This document shows, one piece after another, positions 33,437 through 42,644 of a stretch of DNA of 64,000 nucleotides. Location of the stretch: NCBI RefSeq assembly GCF_016907275.1, contig NZ_JAFBBP010000001.1, forward strand, positions 4,392,001 to 4,456,000. The letters run 5' to 3'. Each line of letters begins with the position of its first letter. Position 1 is the first letter of the stretch. Under the pieces are notes generated by a model. The model saw nothing but the letters and a program-made list of their open reading frames with translations. It did not search any database and was not told the origin of the DNA. This DNA comes from Micromonospora luteifusca. Lineage in GTDB: Bacteria; Actinomycetota; Actinomycetes; Mycobacteriales; Micromonosporaceae. The translations under genes and the position numbers were made by a program.

Positions 33437-34891
33437 TCAGCGCGCCAGACCGAGCACCTCGGCGGCCGCCCGGCCATTGGCGTGGCTCGCGCCGTACGTG
33501 GTGACGAAGGCGCGTACGCCCACCGGGCGCCACTGTGCCGGCCAGCCCATCTCCACCACGGTCACCGGATGCTCGGCGGCCAGGACGGCGATCAGTTCCG
33601 GGCCCCCCGGCAGCCGGTGCAGGTGCCGCCCGACCAGCACGATGGGACGGTCACCGGCCAACTCGCGCAGCCTCGCCGCGTCGGCCTCGGCGGCGATCAC
33701 CCGGATCTCCGACACCCCGTCGAGGTGTGGACCGAGGCCCCAGGGCACCCGCCCCTCGGCGATCGTCGACTCGGTGTGCAACTGCACCACCAGTGGCCGG
33801 TCCAGGCCGGTGAGCACCCCGTCCACCCGGACCGCTCGGCGCGCTGCCGCGTACCCCAGCTCGGTGTCTTCGGTCGCCGCCGACCTGGCGGCGGCCCGGG
33901 TCCACGCGGCGAGTTCGGCGGCGCGGCCGGCTGCCTGCTCGACCCGCGCGGTCGCCAACCGGCCGTCGGTGAGGGCGTCGACGATCTCGGCGGCCACCCG
34001 CTCGACCAGTTGAGCGTCGACCTTCGCACCGATGCAGAGCAGGTCAGCGCCGGCGGCCAGGGCCCGGACCGCGGCCGGTCCGACTCCGCCGGCAGCCACG
34101 GCGGCGCCCTTCATCTCCAACGCGTCGGTGATGACGGCACCCGTGAAGCCGTAGTCGGTACGGAGCAGATCGACCAGGACGGCCCGGCTGAAGGTGGCCG
34201 GGTCGGCGCCGGTCAGTTCCGGCACCCGGATGTGCGCCGTCATCACCGCGCGCGCCCCGGCCGCGACGACCGCCGCGAACGGCGGCAGGTCCCGCTGGCG
34301 TAGCAGGCTCAGGGGCGCGTCCACGGTGGGCAGCTCATGGTGGGAGTCGGTGACGGTGGCACCGTGCCCGGGGAAGTGCTTGGCGCAGGCGGCCACGCCA
34401 GCGGCCTGCAACCCGGTCACGGCGGCGGCCGAGTGGGCGGCCACCCGCACCGGGTCCGCGCCGAAGGACCGGGTGCCGATCACCGGGTTCTCGTCGGCGG
34501 TGTTGACGTCCACCGTCGGGGCGAGGTTGACGGTGATGCCGAGCGCGGCCAACTCGGCGCCGATCGACTGGTAGACCCGTCGGGTGAGAGCCACGTCGCC
34601 GATCGCGCCGAGGGCGGCATTTCCGGGGTACGGGCTGCCGGTGGCGTGCGCCAGCCGGGTCACGTCGCCACCCTCCTCGTCGATGGCGATCAGCACGTCC
34701 GGCCGGCCGGCGCGCAGCGCGGCGGTGCTCGCCGCCACCTGGGCGGGGTCGTGCACGTTGGTCCCGAACAGGGTGTGCCCGGCCAGCCCGTCGGCCAGCA
34801 GGTCAACCGCCCAGTCCGGCGGGACCGGTCCCGGGTACGCGGCGAGCAGCGTGCCCAGCGCCAGCCGGCGCAGTCCTGGATCCAGCCCCAC
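33437..34891 (-). CDS. nagZ: GH3 beta-N-acetylhexosaminidase (NagZ type)
   Basis: 484 aa, no signal peptide. The GH3 N-terminal barrel has IAIDEEGGDVTRL, the NagZ motif KHFPGHGATVTDSHHELP (cited in part, with the catalytic His loop) and the nucleophile region VITDALEM with its Asp. NagZ removes N-acetylglucosamine from muropeptides in peptidoglycan recycling. This one has an added C-terminal GH3 domain, as in other actinobacteria. GTG 34891 has GGGAG upstream. It is divergent from a ROK repressor, consistent with control by an amino-sugar signal. Confidence 0.92.
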   Translation of the reverse strand: MGLDPGLRRLALGTLLAAYPGPVPPDWAVDLLADGLAGHTLFGTNVHDPAQVAASTAALRAGRPDVLIAIDEEGGDVTRLAHATGSPYPGNAALGAIGDVALTRRVYQSIGAELAALGITVNLAPTVDVNTADENPVIGTRSFGADPVRVAAHSAAAVTGLQAAGVAACAKHFPGHGATVTDSHHELPTVDAPLSLLRQRDLPPFAAVVAAGARAVMTAHIRVPELTGADPATFSRAVLVDLLRTDYGFTGAVITDALEMKGAAVAAGGVGPAAVRALAAGADLLCIGAKVDAQLVERVAAEIVDALTDGRLATARVEQAAGRAAELAAWTRAAARSAATEDTELGYAAARRAVRVDGVLTGLDRPLVVQLHTESTIAEGRVPWGLGPHLDGVSEIRVIAAEADAARLRELAGDRPIVLVGRHLHRLPGGPELIAVLAAEHPVTVVEMGWPAQWRPVGVRAFVTTYGASHANGRAAAEVLGLAR

Positions 34892-35028
34892 GTGATCTTC
34901 TCCCTTCGGTGCCCCAGCCGGTACGAAACGTCGTACCGGTGGTGGTGTTCGCCCTGCCGAATCGGCCGAGCGCCCCACCTCCGGGTGGCCGATACGCTAC
35001 GGCTACCCGTTCGCAGGTTGGTTTACAG

Positions 35029-35045
35029 TTAGCAAAGTTTACTAA
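35029..35045. promoter_or_regulatory. ROK/NagC-like operator
   Basis: TTAGCAAAGTTTACTAA is an 8-1-8 inverted repeat with one mismatch, in an AT-rich patch that stands out from its surroundings. It resembles NagC/Mlc-family sites and lies 17 bp before the ROK start, within the nagZ/ROK divergent region. Confidence 0.65.
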
Positions 35046-35061
35046 AACTAGAGGACGTGTC

Positions 35062-36237
35062 ATGAGTGCGACCCGGCTGCCCGGCACCCCCCGTCTGTTG
35101 CGGGCGCTCAACGACCGTGCGGCGTTGGAGCTGCTCCTCGAATGCGGCCCGCTGACTCGGGCCCGCCTCGGCGAGCTGACCGGGCTGTCGAAGGTCACCG
35201 CCTCGCAGCTGGTCGAGCGGTTGGAGGAGCGCGGCCTCGTCACGCGGGTCGGCGAGCAGGCCGGTGGGCGAGGGCCGAACGCCCAGCTCTACGCGGTCAG
35301 CCCAGGCAGTGCCCACGTGGTCGGCGTGGACGTCGGGCCGGACCGGGTGGTGGCCGCGTGTGCCGACATCACCGGTGCGGTCATCGGCCGGGTGGAGCAG
35401 TCGACCCGGGACACCGACGACCCGGTGGGCGTGGTGCACAACGCCGTGGTGCAGGCCGCGAGCAGCGCCCAGGCGCAACTGAGCAGCGTACGGCGGATCG
35501 TGCTCGGCACGCCGGGCCTGGTCGACCCCGGCACCGGCGACATCACGTTTGCCTTCAACCTGCCGCGTTGGCACAGCGGGCTGCTCGCCGCGTTGCGGGA
35601 CGACCTGCACACCCCGGTGGTCTTCGAGAACGACGTCAACCTCGCCGCGGTGGCCGAGGCGCAGTCCGGCGCCGCACAGGGGGTGGGCGACTTCGTGCTG
35701 GTCTGGGTAGGTGCCGGCGTCGGCCTGGCAATCATGCTGGGCGGTCGGTTGCACCACGGCAGCAGCGGTGCCGCCGGTGAGATCGGCTACCTGCCGGTGC
35801 CCGGTGCGCCCATCCCGCGCGACGTCTCCCGTCGGGCCAAGCCGGCCTTCCAGCAACTGATCGGCGCGGACTCGGTGCGCGCGGTGGCCCGCGAGCACGG
35901 CTACCCGGCCGCCGAGGCCGCCGAGGCGGTCCGCGCGGCCGTGGCGGCCGGCGCCGACGGCGGCCCGATGCTCGACGAGTTGGCCCGCCGCCTTGCCCTC
36001 GGCGTGGCCAGCACCTGCGTGGTGCTCGACCCGCCGCTGGTCGTGCTCGCCGGCGAGGTGGGTCAGGCCGGCGGCACCGCGCTCGCCGAGCGGGTGCAGC
36101 ACGAGGTGGCCGCGATCACCCTGGTCCAGCCTCGGGTCGTGCCGACCGGGCTGACCGAGGAGCCGATCCTGCACGGCGCGCTGCGGACCGCCCTGGACGC
36201 CGTACGCGACGAGGTGTTCGGCTCCACCGTCGGCTGA
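35062..36237 (+). CDS. ROK family transcriptional repressor
   Basis: 391 aa. N-terminal winged helix (LTRARLGELTGLSKVTASQLV) followed by the ROK sugar-kinase fold (VGVDVGPDRVVAACADITG; NDVNLAAVAEAQSG; GAAGEIGYLPV). The Cys-rich zinc motif typical of ROK kinases and of NagC (CxCGxxGCxE) is missing, so it is likely a repressor without kinase activity. ATG 35062 has AGAGGA upstream. It probably binds the operator at 35029 and controls itself and the divergent nagZ gene. Confidence 0.92.
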   Translation: MSATRLPGTPRLLRALNDRAALELLLECGPLTRARLGELTGLSKVTASQLVERLEERGLVTRVGEQAGGRGPNAQLYAVSPGSAHVVGVDVGPDRVVAACADITGAVIGRVEQSTRDTDDPVGVVHNAVVQAASSAQAQLSSVRRIVLGTPGLVDPGTGDITFAFNLPRWHSGLLAALRDDLHTPVVFENDVNLAAVAEAQSGAAQGVGDFVLVWVGAGVGLAIMLGGRLHHGSSGAAGEIGYLPVPGAPIPRDVSRRAKPAFQQLIGADSVRAVAREHGYPAAEAAEAVRAAVAAGADGGPMLDELARRLALGVASTCVVLDPPLVVLAGEVGQAGGTALAERVQHEVAAITLVQPRVVPTGLTEEPILHGALRTALDAVRDEVFGSTVG

Positions 36238-36312
36238 GCCCGCTGCGGCGGTCATGTGAAGGAATATTTCACCGCTGGTCGGCGGGTTGCAAGCTCTTGC
36301 CGTACCGCGCGT

Positions 36313-36358
36313 CGGTCCGCGGCGCCGCCCGATGCACGGTGGGCGGCCCCGCGGACCG
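36313..36358. terminator. bidirectional terminator hairpin
   Basis: An 18-bp stem with one mismatch (36313-36330 and 36341-36358), loop 10, between the convergent ROK and ABC permease genes. It starts 5 bp beyond the permease stop. Confidence 0.65.
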
Positions 36359-36362
36359 AAAC

Positions 36363-37379
36363 TCAGAGCAGGTCGCGGCGACGGAACACGGCGAACGCCG
36401 CAGCGGTCAGCCCGCCGGTGAGCGCGAGCAGCACCAGCAGCGACGGTCCCCAGGTCAGGCTGTAGAAGCTCTCGCAGTAGTCGTTGCCCACGTTGTCGGC
36501 GCAGATCTTCGGATCCCAGTACCTCGCCTCGCCGGTGAGCCACGCCCCGATGTGGCTGGAGAGCATCAACTGGTCCGGCCGTCGAGCATCGACGATCTCC
36601 AGGACCAGACGCCCGCCCAACTCCCACACCACCGCGTACGCCGCCACCGCCCCCAACGCCGCCGACGTGTGCCGACCCAGCGTGGCTATCGCGAAGCCCA
36701 GCGCGGAGGCCAGCAGCACCAGCACCATGCCGCGGCCGTGCACCGCGCCGAGCGAACTCCAGAAGTCACCATACAACCGGCCAGGCAACCCGGCGGTCTG
36801 CCCGATGACCCAGAACGTGGCGAGGTAGGCCACCGACGCCAGCAGGGACAGGACCAGCACCACGCCGAGCAGGGTGCCCAACTTGGCCGCGAGCACCGTC
36901 AGACGGCGCGGTCGCCAGAGGAGCAGATTCACCACACCGCCGGAGTTCAGGTCGGCGCCGATGTAGGAGGCGCCGACCAGGAACCCGAAGAGCACCAGGA
37001 ACGCGATGAGGAAATAGAGCAACGGGAATGCCTGCTGGGCGAAGCTGAACACACCCGGCAGGTAGTCGGCGGCGATCGGCAGCTTCTCCAGCCGGATCGG
37101 GTCGATCTCGGAACAGTCGGCGGGGAAGTAGCGTCCCGTGTCCTCCGTCGGGAGCGAGCCGCTCTGGCGGGCCAGACACTCCTGGTACAACAACTCCATG
37201 CTCTGCCGCGCCTGGGAAGCCTGCGCCCGGGCCGAGTTCAACTCGTCCGCGTTCGGCTTGTGGGAGCCGGCCAGAGTGGTCGCCGCCGTGATCGCGAACG
37301 CCAACGCCAACAGCACGACCATGAGCTGTACGAAGCGACGCGCGGACAGCCGCTCCAACTCGGCACGAACCAGGTTCAC
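36363..37379 (-). CDS. ABC-2 type permease
   Basis: 338 aa with about six hydrophobic segments (first LMVVLLALAFAITAATTL, last LLVLLALTGGLTAAAFAVF) and a large extracytoplasmic loop after the first helix holding two Cys. This is the ABC-2 layout with the first loop outside. GTG 37379 overlaps the TGA of the ATPase gene by 4 bases (GTGA), so translation is coupled. The cargo is unknown; similar pairs export peptides, antibiotics or act in stress. Confidence 0.88.
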   Translation of the reverse strand: MNLVRAELERLSARRFVQLMVVLLALAFAITAATTLAGSHKPNADELNSARAQASQARQSMELLYQECLARQSGSLPTEDTGRYFPADCSEIDPIRLEKLPIAADYLPGVFSFAQQAFPLLYFLIAFLVLFGFLVGASYIGADLNSGGVVNLLLWRPRRLTVLAAKLGTLLGVVLVLSLLASVAYLATFWVIGQTAGLPGRLYGDFWSSLGAVHGRGMVLVLLASALGFAIATLGRHTSAALGAVAAYAVVWELGGRLVLEIVDARRPDQLMLSSHIGAWLTGEARYWDPKICADNVGNDYCESFYSLTWGPSLLVLLALTGGLTAAAFAVFRRRDLL

Positions 37380-38383
37380 GCGTCCACTCCCCGATCGAGA
37401 TTGATCACAGCATCGCCCTGATCGGCGTACGGCAGCGCCGAGTCGTCGACCTGCCGGGGCACCGACGAATGCTCGTTCGCACCCGTCAGCTCCAGGAATA
37501 CGCTCTCCAGATCCGGCCGAAGCGGCGTCAACTCGCCCACCCACAGCCCCTGCTCGCCGAGCACCCGGCTGACCACCGTCGGGTCGCTCACCCCGCCCAC
37601 CACCAGCGCCCCGCCGTCGACGACCGCCGTCAGCTCGGCCGCCTGCAGCAACTCGGCAGCGCGCTGCGGCTCGGCCACCCGCACCAGGAACTCGTGCCGG
37701 TCGTGGCCCGCCAGCACCTCGTCCACCGGGCCGGCCGCCACCCGCCGCCCCCGCGAAATGATCGTGACGTGGTCGCAGATCAGCTGGATCTCGCCCAGGA
37801 TGTGGCTGGACACCAGCACGGTCACCCCGTTCGCGGACAGCGACCGCATCAGGTCCCGCATCTCCCGGATGCCCGCCGGGTCCAGCCCGTTCGCCGGCTC
37901 GTCCAGGATCAGCAACCGTGGGTCCTTCAACAGTGCGGACGCCACCGCGAGGCGCTGCTTCATGCCCAGCGAGTAGCCCTTGACCCGCTCATCGCCCCGG
38001 TCGCGCAGGCCCACCAGCTCCAGCGCCTCGTCCACCCGCGAGATCGGCACCCCACCGGCACGCGCCAACAACCGCAGCGTGCGATACCCGGTGAAGTTGC
38101 CGAAGAACTGTGGGCTCTCGACGATGGCGCCGACCTGGCCAGCCACCCGCGGCAACAGCTCCGGCGACGGTTCACCGAGCACGGTCATCCGCCCGCTGTC
38201 GGCGCGTACCAGCCCCAGCAGGGCGCGCAGGGTGGTGGTCTTGCCCGAGCCGTTGGGGCCGAGGAAACCGTGGACCTGGCCCGTCTCGACCAACAGGTCG
38301 AACCCGTCCACCGCCACCCGCCGGCCGTTCCGCACGCTGTGGAAGGTCTTGCGCAGACCCTCGATCTCGATGACCGCGCTCAT
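37376..38383 (-). CDS. ABC transporter ATP-binding protein
   Basis: 335 aa, partner of the ABC-2 permease. Walker A GPNGSGKTT, signature YSLGMKQRL, Walker B LLILDEPANGLD and the switch His in VLVSSHIL are intact. A C-terminal extension of about 110 aa contains the usual VSDPTVVSRVLGEQGL domain and ends in an unrelated polar tail. ATG 38383; longer frames reach into the divergent promoter. Confidence 0.93.
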   Translation of the reverse strand: MSAVIEIEGLRKTFHSVRNGRRVAVDGFDLLVETGQVHGFLGPNGSGKTTTLRALLGLVRADSGRMTVLGEPSPELLPRVAGQVGAIVESPQFFGNFTGYRTLRLLARAGGVPISRVDEALELVGLRDRGDERVKGYSLGMKQRLAVASALLKDPRLLILDEPANGLDPAGIREMRDLMRSLSANGVTVLVSSHILGEIQLICDHVTIISRGRRVAAGPVDEVLAGHDRHEFLVRVAEPQRAAELLQAAELTAVVDGGALVVGGVSDPTVVSRVLGEQGLWVGELTPLRPDLESVFLELTGANEHSSVPRQVDDSALPYADQGDAVINLDRGVDA

Positions 38384-38463
38384 CCGCGCGGCTCCGTACC
38401 TCGACTGGGCATGGGCCGTCCTCCGGGTGTGGTGATCAACGACACGGCGCTTCACCCTATGGC

Positions 38464-38491
38464 CGAGGCGCCGCCCATGGGGGGCGCCTCG
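38464..38491. other. hairpin in divergent ABC promoter region
   Basis: CGAGGCGCC (38464-38472) pairs with GGCGCCTCG (38483-38491), loop 10. It lies between the divergent ATPase genes, 24 bp before GTG 38515. Could be an operator or reduce translation of the downstream gene. Confidence 0.35.
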
Positions 38492-38514
38492 ACGCTGCGT
38501 GGTTGGATGGTGTG

Positions 38515-39357
38515 GTGACTGGTGATCTGATCCCCGGCGTTACCGGCGCCGCGCCTGCCGCCGCCCCCGTGGACCCGGATCTGGTGGTCAGCCTCGACGG
38601 AGTCGGCGTACGCCGGTCTGGCACCGCCCTCCTCCAGGACCTGACCTGGCGGGTCGAGTTGGACGAACGGTGGGTCGTCCTCGGCTCCAACGGTGCCGGC
38701 AAGACCACCCTGCTCAACCTCGCCGCGGGCCGACTGCACCCCACCACCGGCGTTGCGCACGTGCTCGGCGAGCGGATCGGCCGCACCGACGTCAACGAGC
38801 TGCGTACCCGGATCGGGCTCACCACCGCCGCGCTCGCCGAGCGACTGCCCGCCGACGAGCAGGTCAGCGACGTGGTGATGACCGCCGCCTGGTCGGTGGT
38901 CGGCCGCTTCCGGGAGAGCTACGAGCGCGGTGACGAGGCCCGGGCGCGGGCGCTGCTGAGCCAACTCGGCGTCGGTGGCCTCACCGAACGCCGCTACGGC
39001 ACCCTCTCCGAGGGTGAGCGCAAGCGGGTGCAGATCGCCCGTGCCCTGATGACCGACCCGGAGTTGCTGCTGCTCGACGAGCCCGCCGCCGGGCTCGACC
39101 TGGGTGGTCGGGAAGACCTGGTCGCCCGGCTGGCCGAGCTGGCGTACGACCCGGACGCCCCGGCGATGGTGCTGGTCACGCACCACGTGGAGGAGATCCC
39201 ACCGGGGTTCACCCACGCGCTGCTGCTGCGGGAAGGCGGAGTGGTCGCCCAGGGTCTGCTCGCCGAGACGCTGACCGGCGACAACCTCTCCAAGACATTC
39301 GGTCTGCCACTGGTGGTCGAGCGGTCGGGCGACCGTTACACCGCCCGGGCCGCCTGA
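38515..39357 (+). CDS. stand-alone ABC ATPase (YlmA-like)
   Basis: About 280 aa. Walker A GSNGAGKTT, signature LSEGERKRV, Walker B LLLLDEPAAGLD and switch VTHHVEEI are intact. No permease gene is adjacent. Similar single ATPases (YlmA/ModF-like) are common in actinobacteria with unclear partners. The start is uncertain: GTG 38515, GTG 38512 and TTG 38503 are all in frame and none has a good ribosome binding site. Ribokinase follows 24 bp later and is probably co-transcribed. Confidence 0.88.
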   Translation: MTGDLIPGVTGAAPAAAPVDPDLVVSLDGVGVRRSGTALLQDLTWRVELDERWVVLGSNGAGKTTLLNLAAGRLHPTTGVAHVLGERIGRTDVNELRTRIGLTTAALAERLPADEQVSDVVMTAAWSVVGRFRESYERGDEARARALLSQLGVGGLTERRYGTLSEGERKRVQIARALMTDPELLLLDEPAAGLDLGGREDLVARLAELAYDPDAPAMVLVTHHVEEIPPGFTHALLLREGGVVAQGLLAETLTGDNLSKTFGLPLVVERSGDRYTARAA

Positions 39358-39381
39358 GCGCCGGACCGGGCGGAGACGACA

Positions 39382-40278
39382 GTGCCGCAGACCCGGGTTG
39401 CCGTGGTGGGCAGCGCCAACATGGACCTGGTCGCGATGGCGCCCGCGCTGCCGCGAGTGGGCGAGACCATGCTCGGCACCGACTTCGTGATGGTGCCCGG
39501 CGGTAAGGGCGCCAATCAGGCCGTCGCCGCGGTTCGGGCCGGCGCCTCCTGCGCGTTCCTCGGCGCGATCGGCTCGGACGCCTTCGGCGTCACCCTGAAG
39601 GCGCGCATCACCGCGGCCGGGGTGGACACCAGCCAGCTGCGCGTGGTCTACGGCACCTCGGGGGTCGCGCTGGTGATGGTCAACGCCCAGGGTGAGAACG
39701 CCATCATGGTGACTCCCGGTGCGAACGACGCGCTGGTCGGGCTCACCGAGGAGGAGCTTGCCACGGTACGCGCGGCGGACGTCCTGGTCGCCCAACTGGA
39801 AATCCCGGTGCAGACCGTGACAGCCGCCGCAGTGGCCGCCCGCGCCGCCGGCACCCGGGTCATCCTGAACGCCGCCCCGGCCCGGGAGCTCCCGCCCGAA
39901 CTGCTCGCCGCCGTGGACGTGCTGGTCGTCAACGAGGGCGAGGCGCAGACGCTCGCCGGCCGTGGCCGGGAGGAGCCCCGGGCGCTGCTCGAGCTGACCC
40001 CCCGCGCCGTGCTCACTCTCGGCGGCGAGGGCGCCTGGTACGTCGACCGGGACGGCGCCGAAGTGCACGTGCCGGCGGTCCAGGTCGACGTGGTCGACTC
40101 CACCGCCGCAGGCGACGCGTTCACCGCCGCGCTGGCCGTCGGCTGGGGCGAGGGACGCGACCTGGTCGACGCGGTGCGCTGGGCGTCGGCGGCCGGCGCT
40201 GCCTGCGTACGCAAGCTCGGCGCCTCGGTGGCGCTACCCCGACGCGCCGAGATCGACGAGCTGTACGCCCCGGCCTGA
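39382..40278 (+). CDS. rbsK: ribokinase (PfkB family)
   Basis: 298 aa. PfkB signatures VPGGKGANQAVAAVRAGA and DSTAAGDAFTAALAVGW (catalytic Asp in AAGD). It phosphorylates D-ribose to ribose 5-phosphate in the cytoplasm; substrate inferred from ribokinase-like spacing and N-terminal VVGSANMDLVAMAP. No ribose transporter is nearby. GTG 39382 starts 24 bp after the ABC ATPase. Confidence 0.88.
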   Translation: MPQTRVAVVGSANMDLVAMAPALPRVGETMLGTDFVMVPGGKGANQAVAAVRAGASCAFLGAIGSDAFGVTLKARITAAGVDTSQLRVVYGTSGVALVMVNAQGENAIMVTPGANDALVGLTEEELATVRAADVLVAQLEIPVQTVTAAAVAARAAGTRVILNAAPARELPPELLAAVDVLVVNEGEAQTLAGRGREEPRALLELTPRAVLTLGGEGAWYVDRDGAEVHVPAVQVDVVDSTAAGDAFTAALAVGWGEGRDLVDAVRWASAAGAACVRKLGASVALPRRAEIDELYAPA

Positions 40279-40317
40279 GCGCGTCCCGCGCTGAACCGGC
40301 CTGACCGCGTCGGCGGG

Positions 40318-41346
40318 TTACGTCCGCTGACCCGCGCCGGTGCGGAAGGCCCGGCGGTACGCCGACGGTGAGGTCAGCATGACCCGGCCGAAGTGGTGCC
40401 GATAGGTGACCGGCGTGTCGAAGCCCACCGCGCGGGCGACCTGCTCGACCGAGGCGTCGGTCTCCTCCAGGAGGGTCAGGCTGGCCCGGATCCGCTGGTC
40501 GATCAGCCAACGGATCGGGCTGGTTCCGGTGGCCAGGGCGAAGTGCCGCAGGTAGGTGCGGGACGACATGTGCGCCCGCCCGGCGAGCTGGGCCACGCTC
40601 AGCGGCTCGGCGAGATGGGCGAGAGCCCAGTCGATGCTGCCCGCGATGCGGTCGTCGTCCGGGTCGGCGGGTACCGGTGCCTCGACGAACTGGGCCTGCC
40701 CGCCGTCGCGGTGCGGCGGGATCACCAGCCGTCGGGCGACCGCGTTGGCGATCGCCGCGCCATGGTCGCGCCGGATCACGTGCACGCAGAGGTCCAGCCC
40801 GGCCGCGCTGCCGGCACTGGTGAGCAGGTCACCGTCGTCGAGGTAGAGCACGTCCGCGTCCACCTCGACCCGCGGGTAGCGCCGCGCCAGCAGCTCCGCG
40901 TACCGCCAGTGGGTCGTGGCCCGTCGACCGTCCAGCAGCCCCGCTCCGGCCAGCGCGAACGCGCCCGAGCAGATCGACATGAGCCGAGCACCGCGCCGGT
41001 GCGCCTGGCGGAGCGCGGTGATCAGCTCGGGCGACGGGTCAGCGGTCACGTCCGGCACGCCGGGCACGATCACCGTCCGCGCCGCCGCCAGCTCGGCCAG
41101 GCCGTACGGGGTGTGCAGGCTGGCTCCGCCGACCACCGGCACCGGCCCCGGTTGCTCGGCGCAGACCACCAGGTCGTACCAGTCGACGTCGAACTCGGGT
41201 CGGGCCAGCCCGAAGACCTCGGTGACGATGCCGGTCTCGAACACCGACATCCCCGGGTACGCGAGCACGGCGACCCGGTGCGCGGCCGCTGGTCGTCGGG
41301 GTGCTGGTAGCAGGCGCGGGCGGGTTGTCGTGGCCGGGATCGGCAT
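40318..41346 (-). CDS. GlxA-like AraC family regulator
   Basis: 342 aa. A DJ-1/PfpI-like N-terminal domain (VAVLAYPGMSVFETG; MSICSGAFALAGAGLLDG with a Cys at the nucleophile-elbow position) is joined to a C-terminal AraC double HTH (LSVAQLAGRAHMSSRTYLRHF; VEQVARAVGFDTPVTYRHHF). These regulators sense an unknown small molecule and usually activate adjacent genes. It is divergent from the rhodanese gene with a gap of 70 bp, its most likely target. Confidence 0.92.
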   Translation of the reverse strand: MPIPATTTRPRLLPAPRRPAAAHRVAVLAYPGMSVFETGIVTEVFGLARPEFDVDWYDLVVCAEQPGPVPVVGGASLHTPYGLAELAAARTVIVPGVPDVTADPSPELITALRQAHRRGARLMSICSGAFALAGAGLLDGRRATTHWRYAELLARRYPRVEVDADVLYLDDGDLLTSAGSAAGLDLCVHVIRRDHGAAIANAVARRLVIPPHRDGGQAQFVEAPVPADPDDDRIAGSIDWALAHLAEPLSVAQLAGRAHMSSRTYLRHFALATGTSPIRWLIDQRIRASLTLLEETDASVEQVARAVGFDTPVTYRHHFGRVMLTSPSAYRRAFRTGAGQRT

Positions 41347-41416
41347 GGCGGGATGTTAGCGCACGACGTCGTTCGTGCCACTCGTCCCGAGGTGGCGTGC
41401 CGGCGAGGATCGGTGC

Positions 41417-41875
41417 ATGACTTTCGCCTTCGCCGTTCCGCCGGCCGATCCGGCCGCCGCCGCCACCTACTTCCACAACCGGCTCAGCGTCGAGACCGAC
41501 GTCAGTGATGTGCACGCCGACCTGTCGGCCCGTACCCCGGGTCTGGTGGTCGTCGACTCCCGGGGCGCGGCCGCCTGGGCGCAGGGGCACCTCCCCGGCG
41601 CGGTGCACCTGCCCACCGCCGAGATCGCGAGCCGGGCGGCGGACCTGATCCCGCCGGGCTCGGCGGTGGTGACGTATTGCTGGGGTCCGGGCTGCAACGG
41701 CGCGACCCGGGCGGCCCTGGAGTTCGCCCGGCTCGGCCATCAGGTGAAGGTGATGCTCGGCGGGTTCGAATACTGGGCGCGGGAGGGGCTGCCGGTGGTG
41801 ACGGAGGCCGGGCTGACCCGGAGACCGGTCGATGGCCTCACCGCGCCCGCCACGACGATCACCTGCGACTGCTGA
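41417..41875 (+). CDS. rhodanese-like sulfurtransferase
   Basis: 152 aa, single rhodanese domain with N-terminal helical extension. LVVVDSRGAAAWAQGHLPGAVHLP and the active-site loop TYCWGPGCNGATRA, with catalytic Cys in YCWG and a second Cys three residues on. It would carry persulfide sulfur; acceptor unknown. ATG 41417 lies close to GGCGAGGAT. The C-terminus ends in CDC, a possible additional metal or redox site. Confidence 0.9.
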   Translation: MTFAFAVPPADPAAAATYFHNRLSVETDVSDVHADLSARTPGLVVVDSRGAAAWAQGHLPGAVHLPTAEIASRAADLIPPGSAVVTYCWGPGCNGATRAALEFARLGHQVKVMLGGFEYWAREGLPVVTEAGLTRRPVDGLTAPATTITCDC

Positions 41876-41899
41876 GCCACAGCGCAGGCGGGCGAGGGC

Positions 41900-42586
41900 T
41901 CAGCCGACGGGCTCGTCGGCGAGCTTCTCGCCGCGTCGGCGCAGCATGCCCAGCCCGGGGATGCCGGCCACGGCGAGCTTGAGATCGCGGGTCACATCGA
42001 GCAGGTCGTGCAGGTCGGGACCGACCCGGTCCAGTGTGGCCAGGATCGGCAGGATGTCGGCCGTCAGGTGTTCCTTGAGCTTGGGCAACTCGTCGATCAG
42101 GTGGATCGCCGCGCTGATCTCCTCGTGACTCAACTCCTCGACGAACCGCCCGGCCATCGGCGCGGCCCGGCGCAGCGCCGGCTCGTACGCCGCCAGCAGC
42201 TCGGCCGCCGTGGCGGCGGCCTCCGTCGCGGTGCCCACGGTGGCGGCGGCGCGGTTCGCCACCCGGTCGGCCTCGGCGACCACCACGGCGGCGGCGGTGG
42301 CCACCTCGGTGGCCGTGTCGATGGCGGTGGTCGCGGCTGCGCTGATGACAGCCACCTCGCGAACCGCGGCCTCGGCGTCGGTGAGCACCTGGTCGGTCCG
42401 GTCCAGGGTCGTCTCGATCCGGTCGACCACGCCGTTGATCCGGGCCAGCAGCGCCTCCACCCCGTCCAGCACCGCGAACGCGCGGGCGGGCACGGCGGCC
42501 ATCGAGGCGGCCGAGCCGAGCGCCTGGTCGAGAGCGGAGCGGGTCAGGCCGACCACGGCGGCCGGGGTGGGGAGGGGAATCGCCAT
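41900..42586 (-). CDS. hypothetical Ala-rich helical protein
   Basis: 228 aa, no signal peptide. The central region of about 120 residues is almost all Ala, Val, Thr and Glu in long amphipathic helices (VVDRIETTLDRTDQVLTDAE; TATEVATAAAVVVAEADRV), like apolipoprotein- or phasin-type helices. The C-terminus has IHLIDELPKLKEHLTADILP and ends RRRGEKLADEPVG. May bind membranes or form bundles (inference). ATG 42586. Confidence 0.72.
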   Translation of the reverse strand: MAIPLPTPAAVVGLTRSALDQALGSAASMAAVPARAFAVLDGVEALLARINGVVDRIETTLDRTDQVLTDAEAAVREVAVISAAATTAIDTATEVATAAAVVVAEADRVANRAAATVGTATEAAATAAELLAAYEPALRRAAPMAGRFVEELSHEEISAAIHLIDELPKLKEHLTADILPILATLDRVGPDLHDLLDVTRDLKLAVAGIPGLGMLRRRGEKLADEPVG

Positions 42587-42644
42587 GGGGTCAAGTGTGC
42601 GTCGGCCGTGCCATAACCGCCTGACGGCGACGCCGCGGTGATGT

